Origin: Thermoplasmata archaeon
GTDB lineage: Archaea; Thermoplasmatota; Thermoplasmata; Thermoplasmatales; Thermoplasmataceae
NCBI GenBank assembly: GCA_021820525.1
Contig: JAKADM010000006.1
Coordinates: forward strand, 1-64,000
Reading direction: 5' to 3'
DNA length: 64,000 bases
The position numbers and the translations under genes were made by a program. This document shows positions 26,207-35,769 of this stretch, in pieces (the first letter of the stretch is position 1; every line of letters begins with the position of its first letter). The notes under the pieces were generated by a model, which was given only the letters and a program-made list of their open reading frames with translations, had not been told where the DNA came from and made no database searches.

Positions 26207-26776
26207 TTAATATATTTCCTTCTTAAGTTCCTCGAGCAATTTTTCAGGGATCTGTGCCGATTCGCCGTAGTTCTTATGCTTTGTCGTGATAAAGGCGTTT
26301 TTAGAATTTCTGAACTTTTCTGCATCTGCCATTGAAAATTTAACCCTCAGGTACTGAAGGGTCGACTCAAGGCTTTCAGTCGATCTCCCCTCTTCCGGAA
26401 TGGCCTTAAGCTCATTATCACCAAACGCTAGGTACACGCTGTCTTCAATTCCAACAAGCCTTTTCATCTCTTTCATCAAAATCTGTTCATCAGGGATTTC
26501 AATAAACATAGTTATGCTAAATTCATTTTTGTCAGGAACAATTTGGTTATACGTATTGAGAAGATGTTCTATCTCATTCTCGTCGTGTACATTTTCAACA
26601 TATATCATTTCATTTATCTGATTTAATATGGTGTCCCTGTTTTCAAATAGATAACTGAAGGTACGTGAAGATACTCTCCTCTCTTTCTTGATCTCAATAA
26701 TCCTTTTCCTTTCTTCGGTTAAAATTTTGGCGTACTGTTCAGGGGTGAAAAGATCACCCCTCCTTATTTTTTCCAT
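26207..26776 (-). CDS. DUF3501 family protein
   Basis: A 189-residue protein matching DUF3501: MEKIRRGDLFTPEQYAKI, RVSSRTFSYLFENRDTILNQINEMIYVE, NQIVPDKNEFSITMFIEIPDE, and HKNYGESAQIPEKLLEELKKE at the end. The frame is open up to 26857, but the family start is the ATG at 26776, four bases after the rubrerythrin stop. DUF3501 genes are commonly found beside rubrerythrin and an iron-sulfur oxidoreductase in bacteria and archaea, which suggests a part in peroxide defence; its activity is unknown. Confidence 0.88.
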   Translation of the reverse strand: MEKIRRGDLFTPEQYAKILTEERKRIIEIKKERRVSSRTFSYLFENRDTILNQINEMIYVENVHDENEIEHLLNTYNQIVPDKNEFSITMFIEIPDEQILMKEMKRLVGIEDSVYLAFGDNELKAIPEEGRSTESLESTLQYLRVKFSMADAEKFRNSKNAFITTKHKNYGESAQIPEKLLEELKKEIY

Positions 26777-26780
26777 TTTC

Positions 26781-27203
26781 TCACTGCTTCTTGTATTCTT
26801 CAAGGGTCTTCTGGTATTTTGTTGCGTGTGCCTTTTCCGCCTTTGAAAGCACCTCAAACCAGTGGGCTATTTCCTCAAAGCCCTCCTCCCTTGCAACTTT
26901 GGCAAACCCGGGATACATCTGGCTATATTCGTAGGTTTCTCCAGCTATGGCTGATTTCAGATTCTGCTCTGTTGTTCCTATGGGCTCTCCTGTTACAGGG
27001 TCGCCGACCTGCTGAAGATATTTGAGATGCCCAAAGGCGTGTGCTGTTTCTCCATCTGCTGTTGACCTGAACACTGATGATATTTCCTGCTGGCCCTCCT
27101 CGTCTGCCTTCTGTGCAAAGTACAGATATCTTCTGTTTGCCTGACTCTCTCCTGCAAATCCCGCTTTCAGGTTTTCAAGCGTCTTACTGTTTTTCAATTC
27201 CAT
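26781..27203 (-). CDS. Rubrerythrin without rubredoxin domain
   Basis: A 140-residue ferritin-like diiron protein. The iron ligands sit in GESQANRRY, DGETAHAFGH, AGETYEYSQMYPGFAKVAREEG and SKAEKAHATKY, the four-helix pattern of rubrerythrin. The C-terminal rubredoxin domain with its CxxC pairs is absent, as in sulerythrin-type proteins of aerobic archaea. It reduces peroxide using an external electron donor. Directly followed by DUF3501, four bases away. Confidence 0.95.
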   Translation of the reverse strand: MELKNSKTLENLKAGFAGESQANRRYLYFAQKADEEGQQEISSVFRSTADGETAHAFGHLKYLQQVGDPVTGEPIGTTEQNLKSAIAGETYEYSQMYPGFAKVAREEGFEEIAHWFEVLSKAEKAHATKYQKTLEEYKKQ

Positions 27204-27269
27204 TTTTTCACCGTTTGATTATTACTTTGGTATATATGTAATTTTCCTTTATCTATTATTAGTTAATAA

Positions 27270-28424
27270 TTATTCTAATTTAGCCCTTCCTGACAATAAT
27301 AAATACATACCAAGATAGGTTGGGACCTCCATTTCTCCATCAAGTGACCAGTTTCGATTCATTATTTCAATATTAAATTTTTTATTCATATTTACCCTTA
27401 ATTCTCCATCCATGAAAATTTCGGGAATGGATTCCACAAGAGGATTGAAACTGTTGAGATGTTCAAGTTTTATTTCACATACCTGGAAACCTGTCTTTCC
27501 ATGAAGGCTGTATGGAAATCTTATGAGCCTGTGAATATCTGTGCTCACAGGCTCATCAATTTCACATGCATTCTCCCTCTTCACTTTCTCTATAACATTC
27601 TGCAGAAGTTCAGTCTCAAGTTTTGATTTTTCCATTCTCTTATATTTCTCTTCACCGGGCGTCATCAACATCCTGAGTCTTTCTCTTTTCCTCTCGCTTT
27701 CATCAGAAGTAAAATATTTCCTGAAATTGTTTATCAAATTTTTATCTTCTATGGGATTTTCCCCATCCATTATCATACCTACATACTTGACAAATCTCTC
27801 ATCGATATCACCTATCCATCCTTTTCCTATGAAATGCTCCCTTGAAACAGTTTCCAGGAAACCCTTGGCATTGAGACCCTCCCCTCTTACAAGATTGGAT
27901 ACCTCCCTCCTCTGATCTGAATTCATATCATAAACTGAGATATCCCTCACATGCACATGATAACCTCTTCCCCCTGAAAAATATAATTTTATATTGTCAG
28001 GATCAATGTTAAGATATCCGATGAGAAATTTATTTATCAGCCTGTGTGTATGCTTTTTCACTTCCTTTAATATCTCTTCATAACTGAGTTTGTCGGCACC
28101 CTCAATGTGATCTGCATCAAGATCAAAGATAAGTTCCGCATCTTTCCACTTCTTTTGAAGCATACTTCTTTCATCAGGATGTTCATATGTTGCTACTGAG
28201 TGATACAGGTGCCTTGGAACATTTTTCATTAAGAAACTGTAAAGTTCCTGCCTGATATTTGGCTCCTTAAAGGAGATATGTCTTGTCATGGTTCCGTTAA
28301 AGGGAATATAACCTATTTCCCTTTTTGATAGTTGAGGCGCATAAACCCTATTTTCCTTAAGATAATATTCGGAAAACTTTTTTCTTAAAAATTCGATCTG
28401 ATCCAATAAGAGAAAATGATACAT
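27270..28424 (-). CDS. priS: DNA primase small (catalytic) subunit
   Basis: A 384-residue archaeo-eukaryotic primase catalytic subunit. Catalytic carboxylates are in DLDADH at residues 101-106, and the nucleotide site SGGRGYHVHV at 150-159; a third Asp is expected in the STDIHRLIRFPYSLHGKTG region. It synthesises RNA/DNA primers together with PriL, which is not in the window. The ATG at 28424 overlaps the TATA region of the divergent protease gene; a TTG at 28406 would be an alternative leaderless start. Confidence 0.95.
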   Translation of the reverse strand: MYHFLLLDQIEFLRKKFSEYYLKENRVYAPQLSKREIGYIPFNGTMTRHISFKEPNIRQELYSFLMKNVPRHLYHSVATYEHPDERSMLQKKWKDAELIFDLDADHIEGADKLSYEEILKEVKKHTHRLINKFLIGYLNIDPDNIKLYFSGGRGYHVHVRDISVYDMNSDQRREVSNLVRGEGLNAKGFLETVSREHFIGKGWIGDIDERFVKYVGMIMDGENPIEDKNLINNFRKYFTSDESERKRERLRMLMTPGEEKYKRMEKSKLETELLQNVIEKVKRENACEIDEPVSTDIHRLIRFPYSLHGKTGFQVCEIKLEHLNSFNPLVESIPEIFMDGELRVNMNKKFNIEIMNRNWSLDGEMEVPTYLGMYLLLSGRAKLE

Positions 28425-28431
28425 ATATTAA
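28424..28431 (+). promoter_or_regulatory. TATA-like element of the S53 protease gene
   Basis: The stretch tatattaa lies about 26 bases before the protease ATG at 28454, consistent with a leaderless transcript, and touches the start codon of the divergent priS gene. Confidence 0.5.
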
Positions 28432-28453
28432 TAAAATTTCCAATTGGGGTTTA

Positions 28454-31400
28454 ATGAGTAAAAAGATCTTAACAATATTTATTTTACTTATACTATTAAT
28501 GAGTTCCATAATTATCCTGCAATCCTCAGACTCTGGTAGCAGGGATGCAAAATCAAAACTTCACGTTCAATATTATGGCAACACAACAGTGAATAATAGG
28601 GGAGTAGATCCATGGAAAATATTCGCCAAACCATACATTTCCTATACTCCCCAACCTGCATTCCCTACAGGGGAACCTCCCTTCTTCGCTTATGAAATAA
28701 AACAGGCATATAATCTGAGCACCCTTGAAAATAAAGGTTTCATGGGGCAGGGAATGAAAGTGGCAATCGTTGACGCCTATGGTGATCCCTATTTAAATTA
28801 TGATGTGGCATCATTTAACGCCTACGAAGGGCTCCCATCTGCCAACATATCTGTAATTGAGCCATACGGGGCACCATCAACGTATAACCAGAGCTGGGCC
28901 ATAGAGACGTCCACCGATGTGGAATGGTTTCATGCCATGGCTCCTCTTGCCAGGATTTTTCTCGTTATAGTTCCAAGTGCCGCAGTGGGATATCTTCAGG
29001 CTGGAATAAATTATACCATACAGAATCTCTCTGTGAATGAAATTAGTTTGAGCTGGGGAATACCTGAAAATGACCTGGGGAGCAATCTGGTTCAGATATA
29101 CAACAATGACTTCAAGATAGCTGCTGAAAGGAATATTGGCATATTTGCGGCTTCCGGTGACCAGGGGGCATATGATGGCACTAAAACACTCACAGTAAAT
29201 TTTCCTGCAGCCGATCCCTATGTGACCTCTGTTGGTGGAGATTCCCTGTATATTCTGGACGGCAAGTATGGCGAATATGCCTGGTCGGGAAGTGGAGGAG
29301 GCTTCAGCCAATACTTCGCAACACCATACTACCAGAAAGCTCCTGGATATTCCGGAACAAATCTGGGCATACCGGATATATCCATGGATGCAAATCCAAA
29401 TCAAGGAGGTGTACGGGTTTTTGCGGGAGCAGGTTGCTATGTGATTGGGGGAACCAGTCTTGCCACACCCATGGCCGCTGCATCTGCCATAATTATCTCC
29501 CAATATCTCCACAGGAATCTTGGCTTCTTTGCACCCTATCTGTATGCCATTGCCAATACAAATCAGTATGGAAAAGCCATAATTCCTGTATATGGAGGAA
29601 ATAATGGCTATTATATTGCAACTCATAGCTGGAATCCAGTTACAGGTTTGGGCTCGATGAATGTGGGCAGACTTGCCATGGATCTAAAGAGTCTTCTTGG
29701 GCCATACGGTTCCGCTGCATATTATGGGGTTCAAAGGAACAGCACGTTTACAATGTCCGCATCTGTAAATATAAGTTCGGACCCCAATCTGTCCACCGGA
29801 CAGAATTCTTACAGTGGCATTGGGCTGTTCAGCAATATGTCAGGGGGCATAATCCTTTCAGGAGGACTTATGGTAAACAGTTCAGGATATTACTTTTACG
29901 GAGAGATAGGAGATCACAGAAGTTATGAAAAATTAGGCTCTGGTGAAAAATATCTGAATAACACCATAGCAATAAATTTCAACATTTCCAGCATTTCAAT
30001 CATCGATGGGAAGCAGAGTTTTCATTTCAGTGCCTTTCCCTATGATATCTATAATTCACAATTCATATCGTACCAGTCGGTTTGCAGACCACTCCTACCT
30101 TTGCCGCAGGGAATAAACTCTTCAATATATAATTTAACTCTTTCTTCCGGAAAGATCAAAGGAGGAAGCTTAGTACCTGAAGGATTTTTTTCCATAGCCC
30201 CCTTCAATGAGGGTTACCTTTCCATGGTTTCCGGAAGTTTGAGGGGAAAGGTAGTCCATTTTATGGGGGGTTCAAGCCCATACATGAAAACCTATCCTCC
30301 CTCATCAAACATATTCACCATAGAACAGGGACAGATTGTGGAACTGAATTTTACCAAAAATATACAATATACGATAAACGGCGTTCCTGAGACAGGCAGA
30401 ACCTATAAGTTAAGTTCTGGAGGATCATATAATTTAACATTTACATACAATTCAACTGTGCAATATTACAACATCCTTATGCCATCCTTTGTTCCATCAA
30501 ATCTGTATTTACAGTACAATTCATCCAGTTATTTTTCTGCCAATTTCACAGGCTGGCTTGATTATCTGACTCCTATTAACGCAAGTCAGAGCCTTGCATT
30601 TTCAAGAATAGGCTCAGAAAGCAACATAACTCTTGATTCCACAGGCTTCTACCAGTTCAATGGAAACGTTCCGGGAAAGGCGTCGGTGGTGAGGATCGAG
30701 GAAAAGACAGTAAATGTAAGCATGAATATTTCCCCGGCAGACGCCAGAGTGTTCTTTAACGGTACAAATATGGCGGCAGCATATCCCTATGAGGAATCGC
30801 TTATCCCTGCCCAGTACAATCTTAGCATATCAGCCCCTTACTTCAAAAACTCCTCAGCTTCAATAAAACTTATTCCAGATCAGAACGTTATTTATGCACC
30901 CTTTAATCTTACGGGAGAAACAAGAGGCAGCCTGATTACTGGATATGTTACAAATGAATTTTACAGTGCACTTAACAATCTCAATGTGCCTGTGAGTGGC
31001 GTCAGGATAACTTACAACGGGTCCGATTATGCCTATTCAGACGTCAATGGACAGTATAGCCTTTGGGTTCCCGACGGTGCAGTTAAGCTATATGTTGCAG
31101 ATCCCTATTTCCATAATTACACAGTCAATCTGAATGTATCTTCCAATATAACCCACAACATTACCCTTTATCCCATATACAGGACATTAAGCAAAAATCC
31201 ACCGGAGGTGACAATTACAAGAATAGTCCCCTTACTCTTTTTTACATCCTATGTTTCATGGTCCACCAATATTGGTCAGGACATAAAATATTTCCAGATA
31301 TTTTACAGGCAATCCGGGCAGGGGAACTGGAGCGTAATAAGAACGTCCTCTTCCAGTTCTGACGTTTTTATTAACGGAATATATCCATGGAACACCTATG

Positions 31401-31600
31401 AGGTGATGGTTTCTGCAATGCTTAAAGATAATGTTTCCATCAATTCAACAATTCAGAAGATTTCCTATCAAAATCCAATTTATCCACTGCTCAGTTCTCT
31501 CATATACCTGGGCATAATTCTCTACATATACGTTGTCATAAATTACTTCAAAAAGAGGAAAAAAAGAAAGGAAATGGAAAAAACATTTTTTGAAGATTGA
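28454..31600 (+). CDS. Membrane-anchored S53 (sedolisin-type) acid protease
   Basis: A 1048-residue surface protease. Residues 1-25 are a signal peptide. The S53 catalytic domain spans about 75-415: Glu151 and Asp155 in ETSTD, the oxyanion Asp236 in ASGDQGA, and Ser335 in GGTSLATPMAA, with NPVTGLGSMN near the end of the domain. Behind it come beta-rich regions with many N-x-S/T sequons, PEGA-like segments, a carboxypeptidase-regulatory-like domain (about 830-905), an FN3-like domain (about 915-1000), and one C-terminal membrane helix with a Lys/Arg tail. The ~180-residue propeptide of typical sedolisins is missing; only about 50 residues precede the catalytic domain. It would digest proteins outside the cell at low pH. 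Confidence 0.92.
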   Translation: MSKKILTIFILLILLMSSIIILQSSDSGSRDAKSKLHVQYYGNTTVNNRGVDPWKIFAKPYISYTPQPAFPTGEPPFFAYEIKQAYNLSTLENKGFMGQGMKVAIVDAYGDPYLNYDVASFNAYEGLPSANISVIEPYGAPSTYNQSWAIETSTDVEWFHAMAPLARIFLVIVPSAAVGYLQAGINYTIQNLSVNEISLSWGIPENDLGSNLVQIYNNDFKIAAERNIGIFAASGDQGAYDGTKTLTVNFPAADPYVTSVGGDSLYILDGKYGEYAWSGSGGGFSQYFATPYYQKAPGYSGTNLGIPDISMDANPNQGGVRVFAGAGCYVIGGTSLATPMAAASAIIISQYLHRNLGFFAPYLYAIANTNQYGKAIIPVYGGNNGYYIATHSWNPVTGLGSMNVGRLAMDLKSLLGPYGSAAYYGVQRNSTFTMSASVNISSDPNLSTGQNSYSGIGLFSNMSGGIILSGGLMVNSSGYYFYGEIGDHRSYEKLGSGEKYLNNTIAINFNISSISIIDGKQSFHFSAFPYDIYNSQFISYQSVCRPLLPLPQGINSSIYNLTLSSGKIKGGSLVPEGFFSIAPFNEGYLSMVSGSLRGKVVHFMGGSSPYMKTYPPSSNIFTIEQGQIVELNFTKNIQYTINGVPETGRTYKLSSGGSYNLTFTYNSTVQYYNILMPSFVPSNLYLQYNSSSYFSANFTGWLDYLTPINASQSLAFSRIGSESNITLDSTGFYQFNGNVPGKASVVRIEEKTVNVSMNISPADARVFFNGTNMAAAYPYEESLIPAQYNLSISAPYFKNSSASIKLIPDQNVIYAPFNLTGETRGSLITGYVTNEFYSALNNLNVPVSGVRITYNGSDYAYSDVNGQYSLWVPDGAVKLYVADPYFHNYTVNLNVSSNITHNITLYPIYRTLSKNPPEVTITRIVPLLFFTSYVSWSTNIGQDIKYFQIFYRQSGQGNWSVIRTSSSSSDVFINGIYPWNTYEVMVSAMLKDNVSINSTIQKISYQNPIYPLLSSLIYLGIILYIYVVINYFKKRKKRKEMEKTFFED

Positions 31601-31634
31601 GAAAATAATTTAAATTTTCTTTAAATTTGTAAAA

Positions 31635-33176
31635 TCATTCCACGTTAAACTGTACACCCTGAGCAAGTGGAATATCCTTTCCATAGTTCTTGGTAACCGT
31701 CTGCCTTCTCATATAAGCTTTCCAAGCATCGCTTCCACTTTCCCTTCCACCACCGGTATCTTTCTCCCCGCCAAAGGCTCCACCTATTTCTGCGCCTGCT
31801 GTGGATGTATTTACATTGGCGATTCCGCAATCTGAACCTCTGGCTGAAAGGAAGTATTCCTCCTCTCTTAAATCTGTGGTAAAAATTGCCGATGAAAGGC
31901 CCTGTGGAACATTGTTGTGTATTCTCATGGCCTCTTCCATGGTGGAATATTTGAACATATAGAGAATGGGAGCAAAAGTTTCCTCCTTTGTGATCTCCAT
32001 GCCTTCCCTGGCCTCTATGATTGTTGGTGCAACATAATATCCCCTGTTTCTTTCCAGTACCTTATTTCCTGTGATTACCTTTCCACCCTGTTCTATGGCC
32101 TTCGAGATTGCCTTTTCATAATCCTTAACCGCACCTTCATCAATCATGGGTCCCACGATGACTCCATCTTCCAGAGGGTTTCCAGTTTTGGCCTTCTCAT
32201 AGATTTCCTTAAGCTTTTCCCTGAACTCATCATATATCTTTTCGTTGACCACAACCCTTCTGGTGCTTGTGCATCTCTGCCCTGCGGTGGCAAGTGCCCC
32301 AAAGGCCACGCCTTTCAATGCGATCTTCATGTCAGCCTTTTCGCTAACAATGGCACAGTTGTTCCCTCCAAGTTCGAGTATGGTTTTCCCAAGTCTTGAA
32401 GCAACCTTCTCAGCAAGATGCTTCCCTGTTTTCACTGAACCCGTAAAGGATATGAGTGGAAGGGATCTGTCTTCTGCCATAAGTTCACCTATTTCCCCTC
32501 CTCTTCCATTCACAAGGGCAAATATGGGTGGAATACTGTTCTTCTCCATTATGTCCTGTATGACTCTCATTACTGCCACAGAAGTCAGTGCTGCCTTGCT
32601 TGATGGTTTCCACAGCACCGTATCTCCAACGGTGGCCGCTATAAAAGCGTTCCATGACCACACGGCTGAGGGGAAGTTAAATGCGCTTATCACTCCAATT
32701 ACTCCCAATGGGACATACTGTTCATAAAGCCTGTGATACGGCCTCTCACTTGCCATGGTAAGGCCATAAATTTGCCTTCCGAGTCCTGTTGCAAAATATC
32801 CCACGTCTATCATTTCTTGAATTTCGCCCTGCCCCTCTGTTGTGACCTTTCCTACTTCCAGGGAAACAATCTTTCCCAGAAGTTCCTTCTTCTCCCTTAT
32901 TCCATCCGAAATATCCTTAATAGCCAGTGATCTTTTTGGCGCAGGAGTCTCCGACCATTCTATGAACTCCCTTTCCATCATCCTTACTGCTTTTTTATAT
33001 TCATCTGGTGTTCCCACAGAAACCCTTCCAAGGTAGGTGCCGTCTATGGGGCTTTTTACCTCTATGGAATTTTCCTGTCTGTAATCAATCCATTTTCCAT
33101 AAAAAACTCCGGAATTATTTTCGCTTAGACCCAGTTTTTCAAAGGTCTCATCTCTGATTTCCTTAAGGCTCTTCAT
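31635..33176 (-). CDS. Aldehyde dehydrogenase, ALDH7 (antiquitin)-like
   Basis: About 513 residues. NAD-dependent aldehyde dehydrogenase with the proton-accepting Glu in LELGGNN and the catalytic Cys in ATAGQRCTSTRR. The C-terminal signature GGGRESGSDAWKAYMRRQT followed by KDIPLAQGVQF is the hallmark of the ALDH7 family, whose members oxidise alpha-aminoadipic semialdehyde and related aldehydes. The true substrate here is uncertain. The frame is open to a TTG at 33194; the ATG at 33176 is the better start. It lies alone between the protease and the prenyltransferase operon. Confidence 0.9.
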   Translation of the reverse strand: MKSLKEIRDETFEKLGLSENNSGVFYGKWIDYRQENSIEVKSPIDGTYLGRVSVGTPDEYKKAVRMMEREFIEWSETPAPKRSLAIKDISDGIREKKELLGKIVSLEVGKVTTEGQGEIQEMIDVGYFATGLGRQIYGLTMASERPYHRLYEQYVPLGVIGVISAFNFPSAVWSWNAFIAATVGDTVLWKPSSKAALTSVAVMRVIQDIMEKNSIPPIFALVNGRGGEIGELMAEDRSLPLISFTGSVKTGKHLAEKVASRLGKTILELGGNNCAIVSEKADMKIALKGVAFGALATAGQRCTSTRRVVVNEKIYDEFREKLKEIYEKAKTGNPLEDGVIVGPMIDEGAVKDYEKAISKAIEQGGKVITGNKVLERNRGYYVAPTIIEAREGMEITKEETFAPILYMFKYSTMEEAMRIHNNVPQGLSSAIFTTDLREEEYFLSARGSDCGIANVNTSTAGAEIGGAFGGEKDTGGGRESGSDAWKAYMRRQTVTKNYGKDIPLAQGVQFNVE

Positions 33177-33337
33177 AAAAGATATATTTTTCAAACCTTA
33201 TTATCTGTAACGGTTTTTTAAATCCCCTGAAAAAGGGAAAATAATGGATTAAAAACAAAATAACAATTCCTATTAAATGACACCAAATATGAAATATCCT
33301 TTTCATATAAAAAAGGATTAATCTTTTCCTTAGGTTT

Positions 33338-33538
33338 TCACTTAATATTTATTTTCTTTATCTCTTTTGGTTCATCATTTGCCTTGTCCAGAAGTTTCTT
33401 CCCAAGGTCCACTATTTCTTCGGTTGCCCCTTTAAAAAGAGAGAGTATATCTATCATACCCTCCTTCAGTTCAGGCAATTCCAGGTCAATCTCAAAGTGA
33501 ATTCTTCCGTTCTTCCCACCTATTGTTTTCTCTACCAT
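33338..33538 (-). CDS. Small protein downstream of ArsA-type ATPase
   Basis: A 66-residue acidic/basic protein: a short beta-like start (GRIHFEIDLELPEL), an amphipathic helix (GATEEIVDLGKKLLDKAN) and a Lys-rich end. No family recognised. The start codon is one base after the ArsA-type ATPase stop, so it is co-translated and may be a partner of that ATPase. Composition and codon use match neighbouring genes. Confidence 0.65.
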   Translation of the reverse strand: MVEKTIGGKNGRIHFEIDLELPELKEGMIDILSLFKGATEEIVDLGKKLLDKANDEPKEIKKINIK

Positions 33539-33539
33539 T

Positions 33540-34703
33540 TTACACCATCTCTATAACAAGTTTTCCCTTATTAAATTCTGCGTTTTCAGGACTCAGATCT
33601 GCCATGGACTGTGGGAGGAAAAATACCCTTCTCCAGTTATCTATCTGGACGATCAATTCTCCGCCCCTGTTATGCAGATCAAGGTTTTCCTTTTTTGCAA
33701 ATGGAACCTTCATCCTCACAAACTTCTTATTTCCCATGACTTCAAACTCCACAGGGGGTTCAATGTTAGAAAGGATATCCCACGGCTTCATATCTCCGTA
33801 TATGTTTTTTCCCATTTTTTGAAGTCTCTTCATTCCAGTGGGTTCTTCATCGTCCATGGGTAGCTTGAATATTTTTATGTCTCCAAATGCATCTTCTATC
33901 TCCTTAATGATCTGTGCCTGGGAATGCCTCCACTTTGTCAAAAATTCTCCTGAATTTTCCTGATATATTTTGTTGATTATGAGAGCATCCACGGAATAAC
34001 CGTACATAAGGAGATATGTATATGCTCTCTTTGTCTCATTGAATGACATCATGTCAGGGTTGCACACAAGCCTTATGGTTGTTCTTGACGAATCTGAAAG
34101 TATATCCTTGACATCCCTCATCTGGCTGTACAGTTCTTCAATACTGGCAAAAACCGTGTCGTCAGGAATGGGAAGGTTAAGGAAAGGCTTCATGAGCGGC
34201 CTCATGATTTTTGCGGTTTTCCTGCTTATGGGGAAAAGCCTTTCCATATACCATGAAAAAGCCTCAGGAAATGACAGGAGCTTCAATGATTCGCCTGTTG
34301 GGGCTGTATCCATCACTATGAGATCATAGGTATTTTCCATTGCATACTGTCTTATGTAAAGAAGCTGTGAGGCCTCATCGAAACCTGGAAGAGTGGCTAT
34401 CTCCTCAGCTGCTATTCCCTCCACACCCTGTGACCTCATTAATGATGTCAGGTACAGTTTCAACTTATCCCAGTATTTTTTAATTGCCTCTGTTACGCTT
34501 ATCTCCTGAAGGTACAGATTTTCCATAACCTTTTTCGGCTCCGATCCTATTTCTATGTTGAATGCATCCCTAAGGCTATGGGCCGGATCTGTGGATATAA
34601 TTAGCGTCTTCTTTCCTTCCATGGCACTGAGAAGTCCAGTGGCCGCTGAAACGCTCGTCTTTCCGACTCCCCCCTTTCCTGTAAAAAGTATAATTCTTGT
34701 CAT
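33540..34703 (-). CDS. ArsA/Get3-type ATPase with C-terminal HSP20-like domain
   Basis: A 387-residue single-domain ArsA family ATPase. The deviant P-loop GKGGVGKTS is at residues 8-16, STDPAHSL (switch I) at 37-44, and MDTAPTGE (switch II) follows. The last ~80 residues are an HSP20-like beta domain (VEFEVMGNKKFVRMKVPFAKKENLDL) typical of the archaeal and actinobacterial ArsA-HSP20 group. Relatives either target tail-anchored proteins (Get3/TRC40) or energise arsenite pumps. No arsB gene is near, so a targeting or chaperone role is more likely. The stop of idsA lies one base upstream of its start. Confidence 0.88.
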   Translation of the reverse strand: MTRIILFTGKGGVGKTSVSAATGLLSAMEGKKTLIISTDPAHSLRDAFNIEIGSEPKKVMENLYLQEISVTEAIKKYWDKLKLYLTSLMRSQGVEGIAAEEIATLPGFDEASQLLYIRQYAMENTYDLIVMDTAPTGESLKLLSFPEAFSWYMERLFPISRKTAKIMRPLMKPFLNLPIPDDTVFASIEELYSQMRDVKDILSDSSRTTIRLVCNPDMMSFNETKRAYTYLLMYGYSVDALIINKIYQENSGEFLTKWRHSQAQIIKEIEDAFGDIKIFKLPMDDEEPTGMKRLQKMGKNIYGDMKPWDILSNIEPPVEFEVMGNKKFVRMKVPFAKKENLDLHNRGGELIVQIDNWRRVFFLPQSMADLSPENAEFNKGKLVIEMV

Positions 34704-34704
34704 T

Positions 34705-35685
34705 TCATATCCTTATCCTGCTTACAACGCTGTATGCAATCTGCAAGAGGGTTTCCAGATCTGGTGTTTTATTTGCAGATTTCATTGCCCTTATGGCCTC
34801 CTCTATGTAATTTTTTGCAATTCCAATGGAGTAATCCACCGCTCCCGAATTTACAAGAAACTGTTTGGCCTGTGTTATACTTTCAAAATCTGTTCTCTCC
34901 CCCTTAATCACGTGTATAAGGTTCTTCACGTTTTCACCATCTGGGCTTTTAAGTGCCTGAATCATTGGCAGGGTGAGTGCACTGTGCTTAAAATCTGTAA
35001 ATGGTTTCTTTCCAAGATTCTCCTCCTTTCCCACAATGTCAAGCACATCGTCGGTGATCTGGAATGCCATACCAACATTGTATGCAAACTTGAACATATT
35101 TTCCTGCATCTCCTTGCTGGCCCTTGCCACAACTGCTGCTGACTTTGCACCTGCACCAAAAAAATAAGCCGTTTTGTTGCTTATTATATTAAAATATGTT
35201 TCTTCACTTATTTTTAAATTCTTAAGATTTCTTGATTCCATTATCTGGCCCTCCGCAAGTTTTCTTGCAGCTGTTGCAACTATGGAAGAAACCTCCTTGC
35301 CATAGGTAGCACCAAGTCTGTATGCAACAGAAAACAGGAAATCGCCAGTAACAATTGCATCTGGTATATTGTATTTTATATGAAGTGATGGAGATCCTCT
35401 GCGCTCATCTGCCTCATCAATTATGTCATCATGGATTAGGCTTGCAGAATGCATGATTTCATATGCAACCGCAAGATCTAAAACTCTCTCTATATCTTCA
35501 TCTTCATTAAGTTCATAAACTAGCATTACAATAAGCGGTCTCAATCTCTTTCCACCAGACCGCAGGGTGTACAGGGACATATCTGTGAGTTCCTGATTGT
35601 CAGTTTGGAGAACCTCCTCGATTCTTTTATTAATCATTTCGAGTTTTCCACTTACATCCATTTTAATATTAAGGACTTCTCCCAT
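34705..35685 (-). CDS. idsA: Isoprenyl diphosphate synthase (geranylgeranyl/farnesyl type)
   Basis: A 326-residue all-trans prenyl transferase. First Asp-rich motif DDIIDEADERRG starts at residue 86, the second is DDVLD in the later half, and GGKRLRP binds the pyrophosphate. It condenses IPP units to supply the isoprenoid chains of archaeal lipids. Residues 81-82 before the first motif are small (Ala-Ser), which tends to permit longer products, but chain length cannot be settled by eye. First gene of a run with the ArsA-type ATPase and the 66-residue protein. Confidence 0.92.
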   Translation of the reverse strand: MGEVLNIKMDVSGKLEMINKRIEEVLQTDNQELTDMSLYTLRSGGKRLRPLIVMLVYELNEDEDIERVLDLAVAYEIMHSASLIHDDIIDEADERRGSPSLHIKYNIPDAIVTGDFLFSVAYRLGATYGKEVSSIVATAARKLAEGQIMESRNLKNLKISEETYFNIISNKTAYFFGAGAKSAAVVARASKEMQENMFKFAYNVGMAFQITDDVLDIVGKEENLGKKPFTDFKHSALTLPMIQALKSPDGENVKNLIHVIKGERTDFESITQAKQFLVNSGAVDYSIGIAKNYIEEAIRAMKSANKTPDLETLLQIAYSVVSRIRI

Positions 35686-35769
35686 ATCATATCAACATTC
35701 AGTAATTCAATGGAAGCAATTTAAACTTTTTACCAAACTTTTTGATCTTTTTCAGTTATTTTGACAAAT

